NCBI RefSeq assembly: GCF_000717175.1
Contig: NZ_JNYD01000003.1
Span: forward strand, 372,001 to 436,000
Direction of reading: 5' to 3'
Source of the DNA: Pseudonocardia autotrophica
GTDB taxonomy: Bacteria; Actinomycetota; Actinomycetes; Mycobacteriales; Pseudonocardiaceae
DNA length: 64,000 nt
Shown here: positions 51,892 through 60,235 of the stretch, in pieces
Layout of the letters: each line of letters opens with the position of its first letter
Numbering within the stretch: position 1 is the first letter of the stretch
The notes under the pieces: generated by a model
Told to the model about the DNA's origin: nothing
Seen by the model: the letters and a program-made list of their open reading frames with translations, nothing else
The model's database searches: none
Made by a program: the position numbers and the translations under genes

Positions 51892-51937
51892 TTGACTTGC
51901 GCGAACGTGTTGGTAACCTGAGTGAAAAGTACACTCA
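51892..51937 (+). promoter_or_regulatory. promoter with dyad before the acyl-CoA dehydrogenase operon
   Basis: TTGACT (51892-51897) and TAACCT (51914-51919), 16 bp apart, form a good sigma-70-like promoter. It is followed at once by the dyad TGAGTG-N7-CACTCA (51919-51924/51932-51937), which includes AGTACACT at 51928. A repressor bound there would block initiation. The rest of 51804-52209 has no supported gene, giving a leader of about 280 nt. Confidence 0.5.
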
Positions 51938-52209
51938 ATTGCAGGCACGCCTGCGGCGCCTTCCGTGACGAGGCGAAGCGGACACGGTGTCGGAAGCACA
52001 GGAGGCACTGTGCGAGCGCACAGCGATCATGGGCGATCGGAGCGGACGGTGGACCATCGTGCCCCGTCCGAGCAGCGGACGTCTGACATGTGCCGCGAAC
52101 GGCGCGCTCGTGGCTGTGCACATCCGAATGCGCGCGGAACCGGCGTCGTCGCTCGGACCGGTTCGGTGAGGGCGTTCTCCCACTCACATCACTCTGGAGG
52201 TACCCCCAC

Positions 52210-53415
52210 ATGATCGGTTTCCCGGTTCCGGCCGAGGTCCTGCCGCTGCGGGCGAAGGTCGAGAAGTTCATTGAGACCCACGTCATCCCGGTGGAGCACG
52301 AACTGCACACCCGGACCCCCGAGAGCATCAAGCTGCTCAAGGACCTCGAGGAGATGGCGAAGGCCGAGGGTCTCTGGGCGCTGGGTCACCCGGCTCACCT
52401 CGGCGGCGGTGGCATGAAGATGGTCGACTACGCGTACGTCAACGAGGTGATCGGGCGCTCCATCCCGGCGCTCCAGGTGTTCGGCACCACCACCCTCCAG
52501 ACCGTCCTCATGATGGACCCGGTGGCGACGGAGGAGCAGCGGGAGAAGTACGTGGTGACCGCCACGCGCGGTGACTCCCGCTGTGCCTTCGCGATGACCG
52601 AGCCGGGTCTGAGCAGCTCGGACCCCACCCAGTTCGTGACCAACGCCCACCTGGACGGCGACGAGTGGGTGCTCAACGGCCGCAAGTGGTTCATCAGCGC
52701 CGCGGCGCGCTCGATCGCGACGCTGGTCATGTGTCGCACGGAATCGCCCGACACCCCGGTGCACCAGCAGTTCAGCATGCTGATCGTGCCGAACGACACC
52801 CCCGGTTACAAGATCGTCCGGGACATCCACGTCATGGGCCTCGACGGCGTCACCTCGGGCCACTACGAGCTCGAGTTCGACAACGTCCGGGTGCCCGCGA
52901 CCAGCATCCTGGGGCAGCGCGGGGAGGGCTTCGCGCTCGCGCAGCGCCGGCTCGGCCCGGGCCGCATCTTCCACTGCATGCGGTGGCTCGGGTCGGCCCA
53001 GCGTGCCTTCGACCTGCTGTGCCGGCGCGCCAACTCCCGCCTGCTCGGCGGCAAGCCGCTCGCCGAGAAGCAGCTGATCCAGAAGTTCGTGTTCGACTCC
53101 TACCAGGACATCATGGCGAGCAGGCTGATGGTTCTCGACGCGGCGGCGCGCCTCGACGCAGGCGACGAGGCGCGGGTGCAGCTGAGCTCGTGCAAGGTCC
53201 ACACCGCCCAGACGGTGCACAAGGTCGTGGACCGCGCGATGCAGGTGTTCGGTGCGGAGGGCATGTCGGACCTGCAGCCCCTCGAGACGATGTACCGCGA
53301 GGCCCGCTTCGGCCGGATCGTCGACGGTGCGGACGAGGTGCACATCCAGCGCACGGCGCGGCGGATCCTGCGGGCCTACGACGAGGGTTCCGGTTGGGAC
53401 TTCGCCACGCGCTAG
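52210..53415 (+). CDS. acyl-CoA dehydrogenase, ACAD10/11-like
   Basis: This 401-residue flavoenzyme has CAFAMTEPGLSSSDP and the FAD-contact NGRKWFISAAARS. The C-terminal helical domain has VFGAEGMSDLQPLETMYREARFGRIVDGADEVHIQRTARRIL. The usual Glu-Gly-Thr catalytic loop reads VDGADEVH, with Asp at the base position, as in the ACAD10/11-type branch. It introduces the alpha-beta double bond in an acyl-CoA. ATG at 52210 has TGGAGGT 8 nt upstream. It opens an operon with thiolase, CoA ligase and SDR. Confidence 0.88.
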   Translation: MIGFPVPAEVLPLRAKVEKFIETHVIPVEHELHTRTPESIKLLKDLEEMAKAEGLWALGHPAHLGGGGMKMVDYAYVNEVIGRSIPALQVFGTTTLQTVLMMDPVATEEQREKYVVTATRGDSRCAFAMTEPGLSSSDPTQFVTNAHLDGDEWVLNGRKWFISAAARSIATLVMCRTESPDTPVHQQFSMLIVPNDTPGYKIVRDIHVMGLDGVTSGHYELEFDNVRVPATSILGQRGEGFALAQRRLGPGRIFHCMRWLGSAQRAFDLLCRRANSRLLGGKPLAEKQLIQKFVFDSYQDIMASRLMVLDAAARLDAGDEARVQLSSCKVHTAQTVHKVVDRAMQVFGAEGMSDLQPLETMYREARFGRIVDGADEVHIQRTARRILRAYDEGSGWDFATR

Positions 53416-53431
53416 TCGGCGGACCGACGCG

Positions 53432-53462
53432 CAGCCCGCCGCCCCGCGGAGGGGGCGGGCTG
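53432..53462 (+). terminator. hairpin between acyl-CoA dehydrogenase and thiolase
   Basis: CAGCCCGCC (53432-53440) pairs with 53454-53462, with further GC pairing possible inside. It lies just after the stop and may attenuate rather than end transcription, since the next gene has only 100 bp upstream. Confidence 0.5.
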
Positions 53463-53515
53463 TGCCACCGCCCGTTGTCATGTCGAGTAAGCGGGACCTC
53501 AGAAGGAGAGTGAGC

Positions 53516-54667
53516 ATGCGGGACGCCGTCATCGTCGATGCTGTCCGGACCCCGGTCGGGAAGCGCAATGGGTCGCTGGCCGGCTGGCACGCGGCGGACC
53601 TGTCGGCCACGGTCCTCAACGCCCTCGTCGGGCGGACCGGGATCTCCCCGGAGCAGGTGGACGACGTCGTCTGGGGCTGCGTGCGCCAAGCGGGCCACCA
53701 GGCCAACAACGTCGGACGCAACGCGGTCCTCGCCGCGGGCTGGCCGGAGTCCGTGCCCGCCACCACCGTGGACCGTCAGTGCGGCTCGTCTCAGCAGGCG
53801 GCGCACTTCGCGGCGGCCGGTCTGATCGCGGGCCACTACGATCTCGTCGTCGCGGGCGGGGTGGAGATCATGAGCGCCATCCCCGCGAACGCCGTGGCGG
53901 CGCTCCCGGAGTTCGGCAAGCCGACGAGCAAGTCCATCCGGGATCGCTACGGGGTGGACTTCCATCAGGGCGTCGGCGCGGAGAAGATCGCCGAGAAATG
54001 GGGGCTCTCGCGCCGGGCGCTCGACGAGTTCTCCGCGCTGTCGCACGAGCGGCTCGCGGCGGCCACCGACAGCGGAGCCCTGAAGAGGCAGATCCTGCCG
54101 GTCACCGGCGCGGACGGCACCGAGCTGTCCGTGGACGAGGGACTGCGCCGCGGGACCACCGCGGACAAGCTCGCCGGGCTGAAGCCGGCGTTCATGGAGA
54201 ACGGGCAGATCCACGCGGGCAACTCGTCGCAGATCAGTGACGGGGCCTCCGCCCTGCTGATGACGACGTCGGAGAAGGCCGCCGAGCTCGGCCTGACCCC
54301 GCTCGCGCGAGTGCACACCGCGGTCGTCGCGGGGGACGACCCGGTTTTCATGCTGACCGCACTGATCCCGGCCACGGCCAAGGTGCTCGCGAAGTCGGGC
54401 CTGTCGATCGACGACATCGGCGCGTTCGAGGTCAGCGAGGCGTTCGCGTCCGTACCGCTGGCCTGGCTGGCCGAGACCAAGGCCGACCCAGCCCGGGTGA
54501 ACGTCAACGGGGGCGCGATCGCGATCGGCCACCCGCTCGGCGCCTCGGGTGCACGGCTGATGACGACGCTCGTCCACCACATGGTCGACAACGGCGTCCG
54601 CTACGGGCTTCAGACCATGTGTGAGGGCGGCGGGCTGAGCAACGCCACCATCCTCGAGCTGCTCTAG
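53516..54667 (+). CDS. acetyl-CoA acyltransferase (thiolase)
   Basis: This 383-residue classical thiolase has the nucleophile at Cys89 in VDRQCGSSQQAA, the His in GGAIAIGHPLGASG, and the second catalytic Cys in TMCEGGGLSN near residue 373. It is in the degradative size range and cleaves a 3-oxoacyl-CoA. ATG at 53516 has AGAAGGAGAG upstream. It lies between the acyl-CoA dehydrogenase and CoA ligase genes, so it acts in the same beta-oxidation route. It is quite different from the Cys-lacking thiolase-like proteins at 24747 and 60236. Confidence 0.9.
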   Translation: MRDAVIVDAVRTPVGKRNGSLAGWHAADLSATVLNALVGRTGISPEQVDDVVWGCVRQAGHQANNVGRNAVLAAGWPESVPATTVDRQCGSSQQAAHFAAAGLIAGHYDLVVAGGVEIMSAIPANAVAALPEFGKPTSKSIRDRYGVDFHQGVGAEKIAEKWGLSRRALDEFSALSHERLAAATDSGALKRQILPVTGADGTELSVDEGLRRGTTADKLAGLKPAFMENGQIHAGNSSQISDGASALLMTTSEKAAELGLTPLARVHTAVVAGDDPVFMLTALIPATAKVLAKSGLSIDDIGAFEVSEAFASVPLAWLAETKADPARVNVNGGAIAIGHPLGASGARLMTTLVHHMVDNGVRYGLQTMCEGGGLSNATILELL

Positions 54668-54753
54668 GAGCGGTGTCGCGCCGCGGGCGACACCCGGCCG
54701 CGGCGTCTCGGCCATCCACGGCGTTCGTCGTCAACGAGGAAACGGAGTAGAAC

Positions 54754-56274
54754 GTGGGCATCGAGCTGCTGGTGGAGATGGCGGCCGAGGGGTTCCCGGG
54801 GCGGCCCATCGTCGGTCGTCGGTCCGATGGCCTGACCCCGGAGCGCCTTCGCGCGTGGGCCGGGCGGGGTGCCGAGCTCGTCCGTGCCTCCGGGGCGGAC
54901 TCTGTCGTCTACATCGCGGGCAACGGGCCGGAGTTCACGTGTGCCCTGTTCACGGCGGCGTACGCGGGTGTTCCGCTGATCCCGCTGAACTACCGGCTGG
55001 GCGCCGAGCAGCTCGAGTCGCTGCTGGACCGTCACCGCTCGGCGTACGTGATCGTGGACCGCGGGGCCGTGGCACCCGCCGTGACGGTGCCGGAGGGCTC
55101 GGTGACCGTACAGGACTGGTGGGAGGCCGTCCGCGCACCGCGACGCGCGGACGAAGCCGCGCCGGAGCCGGTGGTCGTGGACGACTCCGCACCCGCGGTG
55201 TACATCTACACCAGCGGGACGACCTCGGCCCCCAAGGGCGTGGTGCTGCGGCACACCAACCTCACCAGCTACGTGATGGGGACCACGGAGTTTGCGTCGG
55301 CGGAGGGGTCTGACGCCGCACTCATGAGCGTCCCGCCCTATCACATCGCGGCGGTGGCGAACGTGCTGACGAACCTGTACACCGGGCGCAGGTTGCTCTC
55401 CCTCGAGCGCTTCGACGCGGTCGAGTGGCTGGCGACCGTGCGCGAGGAGTCGGTCACGAGCGCGTTCGTGGTCCCCACGATGCTCGCGCGGATCGTGTCG
55501 TCGCCGGGGGACAAGGCTCTGCCCAGCCTGCGCGGGGTCTCCTACGGGGGCGCGCCGATGCCCTCGTCGGTGATCTCGCAGGCGTTGGAGCTGTGGCCGA
55601 CGGTGGACTTCGTGAACGCCTACGGCCTGACCGAGACGAGTTCGACCGTGGCGCTGCTCGGACCGGAGGACCACCGCGCCGCGGTGCGCAGCGGCGACCC
55701 GGACGTCCGGGCCCGGCTGTCGTCCGTCGGCAGGCCGCTGCCCGGCATCGAGCTGGAGATCCGCGGCGAGGACGGCGAGGTGCTCGAGGCGGGTCAGGTC
55801 GGTCGCATCCACCTGACCGGCGCCCAGGTGTCCGGCGAGTACGCCGGATCCGGCCGCGCAACCGACGAGCGCTCCTACTTCGACACCCGCGACCTCGGCT
55901 ACCTGGACGCGGAGGGTTACCTCTTCATCCTGGGCCGCGCGGACGACACGATCATCCGCGGCGCGGAGAACATCGCGCCCGCCGAGATCGAGGACGTGCT
56001 CGTCTCCCACCCCGCGGTGTCGGACGTCGCGGTGGTCGGGCTGCCCGACGAGGAATGGGGTCAGCGGATCGTCGCAGTGGCGACGCGGGACCCCCGTGCA
56101 GACCCGGTCGACCCTGCCGAGCTGAAGGCCTATGTGGCTGCACGGCTGCGCAGTAGCAAGACCCCGGACGAGATCGAGTTCTGGGAGGAGCTTCCCCGTA
56201 CGGAGACGGGGAAGCTGGTGCGCCGAGTGGTGACCGCGAAGCTGGTGGAACGGACCGAGGCCGGAGCGTCGTGA
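54754..56274 (+). CDS. acyl-CoA synthetase (AMP-forming)
   Basis: This 506-residue ANL-superfamily ligase has the P-loop YIYTSGTTSAPKGVV (about residue 150), the A5-type NAYGLTETSS, and the hinge motif YFDTRDLGYLDAEGYLFILGRADDTIIRGAENIAP. The catalytic Lys is in PRTETGKLVRR near the end. It activates a carboxylic acid with ATP and CoA and feeds the dehydrogenase/thiolase genes upstream. The substrate class (fatty, cyclic, terpenoid) cannot be read. GTG at 54754 has ACGGAG upstream. Confidence 0.9.
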   Translation: MGIELLVEMAAEGFPGRPIVGRRSDGLTPERLRAWAGRGAELVRASGADSVVYIAGNGPEFTCALFTAAYAGVPLIPLNYRLGAEQLESLLDRHRSAYVIVDRGAVAPAVTVPEGSVTVQDWWEAVRAPRRADEAAPEPVVVDDSAPAVYIYTSGTTSAPKGVVLRHTNLTSYVMGTTEFASAEGSDAALMSVPPYHIAAVANVLTNLYTGRRLLSLERFDAVEWLATVREESVTSAFVVPTMLARIVSSPGDKALPSLRGVSYGGAPMPSSVISQALELWPTVDFVNAYGLTETSSTVALLGPEDHRAAVRSGDPDVRARLSSVGRPLPGIELEIRGEDGEVLEAGQVGRIHLTGAQVSGEYAGSGRATDERSYFDTRDLGYLDAEGYLFILGRADDTIIRGAENIAPAEIEDVLVSHPAVSDVAVVGLPDEEWGQRIVAVATRDPRADPVDPAELKAYVAARLRSSKTPDEIEFWEELPRTETGKLVRRVVTAKLVERTEAGAS

Positions 56275-56331
56275 GGGTGCTCGCGTCCGGGGTTCCTGGT
56301 GGTGTGACGTGTCGAGAGGTGAGGTGTAGTC

Positions 56332-57099
56332 GTGGCGGATGATCCGAGGTCGCTCTTCGGGTTGGAGGGCAAGGTCGCCCTGGTGACCGGCGGGAGCCGG
56401 GGCCTGGGTCGGGAGATGGCGCTGGGCTTCGCCCAGGCGGGTGCGGACGTGGTGGTCGCGTCGCGCAACCTCGAGTCGTGCGAGGCCACGGCCAAGGAGA
56501 TCGAGCAGCTGACCGGGCGCACAGCGATGCCCTACTCGATCCACATGGGCCGGTGGGACCAGGTGGAGCCGCTCGTCGACGCCGTCTACGAACGGTTCGG
56601 CAGGCTGGACGTGCTGGTCAACAACGCCGGCGTGTCGCCGCAGTACGACAAGATCGTCGACGTCCCGGAGAAGCTCTGGGACGCGGTCCAGAACCTGAAC
56701 CTGAAGGGCCCGTTCCGCCTCACGGCGGTGGCGGGCACGCGCATGGTCGAGGCCGGGGGTGGCTCGATCATTAACATCTCCAGCGTCGGGTCCATCCACC
56801 CGTCTGCCGTCATCATCCCCTATGCGGCCGCCAAGGCCGGGCTCAACAACATGACGATCGGGTTCGCCCACTCCTTCGGTCCCACGGTCCGGGTCAACTG
56901 CATCATGCCGGGCGGCTTCCGTACCGACATCAGCGCGAGCTGGGACTGGGAGTGGTACACCGAGCGCACCAAGACCTACGCCCTCGGGCGGGTGGGTGAG
57001 CCGCACGAGATCGTCGGCACCGCCCTCTACCTGGCCAGCGACGCGTCGAGTTTCACGACCGGAGCGGTGTTCCCGGTCGACGGCGGCGTCCCGACCTGA
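56332..57099 (+). CDS. short-chain dehydrogenase (gluconate 5-DH/FabG-like)
   Basis: This 255-residue SDR has cofactor loop TGGSRGLG, NNAGVSP, catalytic Ser in INISSVGS, and YAAAK. Arg in VASRNLE after the second strand suggests NADP(H). It is 57 bp after the acyl-CoA synthetase and probably oxidises or reduces a hydroxyacyl-CoA or a ring hydroxyl in the same route. GTG at 56332 lies in GAGGTGTAGTC. A small hairpin follows at 57130. Confidence 0.86.
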   Translation: MADDPRSLFGLEGKVALVTGGSRGLGREMALGFAQAGADVVVASRNLESCEATAKEIEQLTGRTAMPYSIHMGRWDQVEPLVDAVYERFGRLDVLVNNAGVSPQYDKIVDVPEKLWDAVQNLNLKGPFRLTAVAGTRMVEAGGGSIINISSVGSIHPSAVIIPYAAAKAGLNNMTIGFAHSFGPTVRVNCIMPGGFRTDISASWDWEWYTERTKTYALGRVGEPHEIVGTALYLASDASSFTTGAVFPVDGGVPT

Positions 57100-57129
57100 G
57101 CCGCGGCCGCGTTCGGCCAGCACCGTCCC

Positions 57130-57156
57130 GGCGCGCCCACCCGTGGTGGGCGCGCC
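57130..57156 (+). terminator. hairpin between SDR and LLM-type gene
   Basis: GGCGCGCCCAC (57130-57140) pairs perfectly with 57146-57156 over a 5-nt loop. It lies 23 nt before the next start, so it may reduce rather than end read-through. Confidence 0.6.
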
Positions 57157-57178
57157 GCTCGTTCGTGGAGGAGACACC

Positions 57179-58201
57179 GTGATAGTGGGGATGCCGTGGC
57201 CTGGGCCCGAGGTCGCCCGCGAGGCCGAACAGGCCGGCGTCGGCGCCTTCTGCGCGGGTGAGTTCGTCGACCACGAGGCGTACGCCACGCTCGCGGAGAT
57301 GGTGGCGGGCTCCCAGGCCGCGCTCGTCGGACCGGCGATCGCCTACGCGTTCGCCCGGTCGCCGTACGCCCACGCCGCCGCGGTGCGCCAGCTGCACCGG
57401 GTCGCCCCGGGCCGGATCTTCCTCGGGCTGGGAACCGGGGCGTACCGGATCAACCGGGACTGGTTCGGCGTTGACGCCGACCGCCCGGTGGCGCGGATGG
57501 CGGACTGGGTCGGGGCCGTGCGGGCGTGGCTGCAGGCGGAGAACGGTGAGCGGGTCCGCTTCTCGGGTGAGTTCCTCACCATCGACGCGGACGTCCGCGC
57601 CCCGGTCCTCGGCCGACTGGATGTGCCGATCCTCCTGGCGACGGTGAACAAGCGGATGGCGCGGACGGCGGGTCGGGTGGGGGACGGGCTCATCGGCCAC
57701 GGGCTGTTCACGTCGACCTGGTGGAAGGACGTCGTGCGCCCGGCCGCGGACCGCGGAGCTGCCGAGCGGACGGACGGCCGGACGGGGTTCGTGGAGCACG
57801 GCTGGGTCACGACCGCGATCGACGACGCCGCTCCCGAGCGCGCGACCCGGGACGCGAAGCGGATGATCGCCTTCTATCTCACCGTGCGCACGTACGATCC
57901 GATGGTCGAGCACCACGGTTGGGAAGGACCCGTCAGCAAGGTGCGCGCGGCGTTCGCGACCGGGGACACCGACGGCATGGCCGACGCGGTGACCGACGAG
58001 ATGGTCGAGGCGATCGCCGTGTGCGGGACCACCGACGAGGCTCGAGAGATGCTGCGCCGCCGCAGGCTTGACGACGCACTGCCCCGGGACGTGGGCTATC
58101 TCGCCGCACCGTCTTTCCTGGTCTCGTGGCGACGGCGGACCGCCTACGCTCGGGCGAGCCTGCCACTGCTGACGGATCTGCAGATGAGTGTCCCGACCTG
58201 A
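57179..58201 (+). CDS. LLM-class F420-dependent-type oxidoreductase
   Basis: This 340-residue protein has the bacterial luciferase-like TIM barrel: an N-terminal AREAEQAGVGAFCAGEFVDHEAY, then RIFLGLGTGAYRINRDWFG, and VPILLATVNKRMARTAGRVGDGLIGHGLF near the phosphate site. Members of this branch in actinobacteria usually use F420 rather than FMN. The reaction is unknown; reduction or oxidation of an enoyl or hydroxy intermediate would fit the operon. GTG at 57179 has GGAGGAGA just upstream. Confidence 0.83.
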   Translation: MIVGMPWPGPEVAREAEQAGVGAFCAGEFVDHEAYATLAEMVAGSQAALVGPAIAYAFARSPYAHAAAVRQLHRVAPGRIFLGLGTGAYRINRDWFGVDADRPVARMADWVGAVRAWLQAENGERVRFSGEFLTIDADVRAPVLGRLDVPILLATVNKRMARTAGRVGDGLIGHGLFTSTWWKDVVRPAADRGAAERTDGRTGFVEHGWVTTAIDDAAPERATRDAKRMIAFYLTVRTYDPMVEHHGWEGPVSKVRAAFATGDTDGMADAVTDEMVEAIAVCGTTDEAREMLRRRRLDDALPRDVGYLAAPSFLVSWRRRTAYARASLPLLTDLQMSVPT

Positions 58202-58235
58202 TGCAGCCGGCTCTGGCATCGACCGGGGATAATTG

Positions 58236-58243
58236 AGTATCCT
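58236..58243 (+). promoter_or_regulatory. AGTATCCT element before the MaoC-type gene
   Basis: The 8-mer lies in an AT-rich patch (ATAATTGAGTATCCT) in the 77-bp gap before 58279. It matches the element of the HMG-CoA lyase operon (21942, minus strand). It may be a -10 box or a GntR operator. Confidence 0.35.
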
Positions 58244-58278
58244 GCTTTGGACGCCCTGCGTCGGACCATGGAGGTCGG

Positions 58279-59406
58279 ATGAGTACGACAGACGAGTTCA
58301 CCGCGCGGCTGCAGGCCTTCGTCGGCAAGGGAGAGGGACCGACGACGAGCGGGGTCGTCGACCCCACCGTGATCACCCGGCTGACCGAGGCGCTGGGTGA
58401 CCGCAATCCCGTCTACTCGGACCCCTCGGCGGCCGAGAAGAGCCCCCACGGCGAGATCGTGGCCCCGGTCACCGCGCTCATGAGCTGGACCGTCGCGGCC
58501 AAGCCGCTCGGCGTTTTCGGCGTGGACGAGGCGGGCCGCGAGCATTTCCGGCTCGAGGCCGCGCCGAACGGCTCGGCGTCGGCGCGCGCGGCTGACCCGA
58601 ACGGTGTCGACTGGGGCAGCTCGTTCGAGCTTCGGGAGTTCCTGAAGGCGGAGGGTTTCGTCGCCCCCGCGGTGACCAACGGGTGGTTCGAGTACGAGCG
58701 CTACCTGCGGCCCGGTGAGCGCGTCGTGGTCGGGCCGTTCACGATCGACGAGATCGTCGGGCCGAAGCGGACCGGTTTGGGTGAGGGCTACTTCATCACC
58801 CAGAGCCAGCGGGTCACCGATGCCGAGGGCGAGCTCGTCGCGGTGATCCGGCAGCGGATCCTGCGGGCGAAGCCGGTCGCCGCGGCCGCAGCCACGGAGG
58901 AGAAGGCCCCGTCCGTGCCGACTGCGGGAGGGACCGCGGGGGCCGAGGAGGCTCCCGCGCCGACCGTCGAGTGGTCGACCGAGCGGCGCCCGGGGCCCGA
59001 GCCGGGTGCCGTGTCGGTGGGGGACACCCTGCCCGCGCTGGTGGTGGAGCTCACCCCCACCGTGATCGTGGCGGGTGCGATCGCGTCCCAGGACTGGGCC
59101 CCGGTCCACCACGACACGGGCTTCGCGCGAAAGATGGGACACCCCGACGTGTTCATGAACATCCAGATGAGCACCGGTTTCGTCGGCAGGCTCATCACCG
59201 ACTGGGCGGGTCCGGGTGCACTCATCGAGGCACTGGACATCCGCCTGGGCGTCCCGAACTACGCCTACGACACCATGACGATGACCGGTGAGGTCACGGC
59301 GGTGGAGCAGGTGGGTGAGCGGGTCCGCCTCACGGTTCCGGTCGTGGCGAGGAACAGCCGCGGCGTTCACATCAGTAGCACGGTCACCCTGACCGTGCCT
59401 GCCTGA
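58279..59406 (+). CDS. two-domain MaoC-type (hot-dog) enoyl-CoA hydratase
   Basis: This 375-residue protein has two hot-dog domains. Residues 1-200 are FAS1-type dehydratase-like (ITRLTEALGDRNPVYSDPSAA with SPHGEIVAPVTALMSW). After an Ala/Pro linker, residues 240-375 form a second domain (IVAGAIASQDWAPVHHDTGFARKMGHPDVFMNIQMSTGF) with an Asp/His pair near the usual D-x5-H site. Double hot-dog hydratases of this kind hydrate bulky enoyl-CoAs such as steroid side chains. ATG at 58279 has GGAGGTCG. It is followed by a small gene, a DUF35 gene and a thiolase-like gene. Confidence 0.83.
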   Translation: MSTTDEFTARLQAFVGKGEGPTTSGVVDPTVITRLTEALGDRNPVYSDPSAAEKSPHGEIVAPVTALMSWTVAAKPLGVFGVDEAGREHFRLEAAPNGSASARAADPNGVDWGSSFELREFLKAEGFVAPAVTNGWFEYERYLRPGERVVVGPFTIDEIVGPKRTGLGEGYFITQSQRVTDAEGELVAVIRQRILRAKPVAAAAATEEKAPSVPTAGGTAGAEEAPAPTVEWSTERRPGPEPGAVSVGDTLPALVVELTPTVIVAGAIASQDWAPVHHDTGFARKMGHPDVFMNIQMSTGFVGRLITDWAGPGALIEALDIRLGVPNYAYDTMTMTGEVTAVEQVGERVRLTVPVVARNSRGVHISSTVTLTVPA

Positions 59407-59451
59407 CGGCCGAGACTCGGCCCCACCCCACACAGAGAGGAGCATCGGCCG

Positions 59452-59754
59452 ATGAAGGTCGGTGAGCGGTTCCGTTCGCAGGGCACGACTGCCCAGGTCA
59501 TCGTCATGAAGGGCACGGACAAGGACATCCAGCTCAGCTGCGCCGGAGCGGCGATGGTCGGGTTGGGATCACCAGCCGAGGCCGCCGGGGCGCCGCCGGT
59601 CGAGACCGGTGAGCCCCTCATCGTCGGAAAGCGGTACATCGACGACGAGTCCGGTGTCGAGGTCCTGTGCACGGCAGCCGGAGGCGGGCCGCTGCAGATC
59701 GACGGTCGCACTCTCGTGACGGCCGTCGCCAAGCTCTTGCCGTCGAGCGACTGA
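59452..59754 (+). CDS. small conserved-looking protein in the retro-aldolase cassette
   Basis: I do not recognise this 100-residue protein. It has a compact beta-rich composition (KVGERFRSQGTTAQVIVMKGTDKDIQLSCAGAAM; GEPLIVGKRYIDDESGVEVLCTAAGGGPL) with two Cys about 50 residues apart. ATG at 59452 has GAGAGGAGC upstream, and its stop is 12 bp before the DUF35 start. The strong ribosome site and operon position argue that it is real. It may be a subunit or assembly factor of the hydratase/aldolase complex. Confidence 0.7.
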   Translation: MKVGERFRSQGTTAQVIVMKGTDKDIQLSCAGAAMVGLGSPAEAAGAPPVETGEPLIVGKRYIDDESGVEVLCTAAGGGPLQIDGRTLVTAVAKLLPSSD

Positions 59755-59766
59755 GCGGGGCGGGCG

Positions 59767-60210
59767 ATGAGCGAGATCACGGATCAGCAGGTGGCCGACA
59801 GGCTGCCGGACATGTGGCTGGACCGCGACAACGTCGAGTTCTACCGGGGGTTGCTGCAGCGCAGGCTGCTGATCAACCGGTGCGCGGACTGTGGGAGATG
59901 GCAGCAGCCCCCGTTCCCGATCTGCCCGAGCTGCTGGTCGGACGACGTGCGGCCCACCGAGGTCAGCGGCGAGGGGACGATCCATTCGTTCACCATCCTG
60001 CGCGCGGGTCCCCCGCTCCCGGGGGTGGACTACGCCTCAGGGCATCCGGTGGTCGTCGTGGAGCTCGCCGAGCAGCAGGGCGTCCGCGTCACCGCGACGA
60101 CCGCCGACGTGGCGCACGAGGAGCTGCGGGTGGGCATGCCGGTGACGTTGACCTGGGTCGATCGCGGCGGCGAGCCGGTACCCGCCTTCCGGCCGGCGGC
60201 GAGCGCGTGA
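59767..60210 (+). CDS. DUF35 zinc-ribbon/OB-fold acyl-CoA-binding protein
   Basis: This 147-residue protein has an N-terminal helix pair, a rubredoxin-like zinc ribbon with Cys39, Cys42, Cys53 and Cys56 (CADCGRWQQPPFPICPSC), and an OB fold (GEGTIHSFTILRAG... GHPVVVVELAE). DUF35 proteins partner thiolase-like proteins; ChsH2-DUF35 and Ltp2 form the steroid side-chain retro-aldolase. The gene for a thiolase-like protein follows after 25 bp, so a complex is likely. ATG at 59767 overlaps a GGGGCGGGCG segment that serves as a weak ribosome site. Confidence 0.88.
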   Translation: MSEITDQQVADRLPDMWLDRDNVEFYRGLLQRRLLINRCADCGRWQQPPFPICPSCWSDDVRPTEVSGEGTIHSFTILRAGPPLPGVDYASGHPVVVVELAEQQGVRVTATTADVAHEELRVGMPVTLTWVDRGGEPVPAFRPAASA

Positions 60211-60235
60211 GCCGGGCGCACGAACAGGAGAGGCA

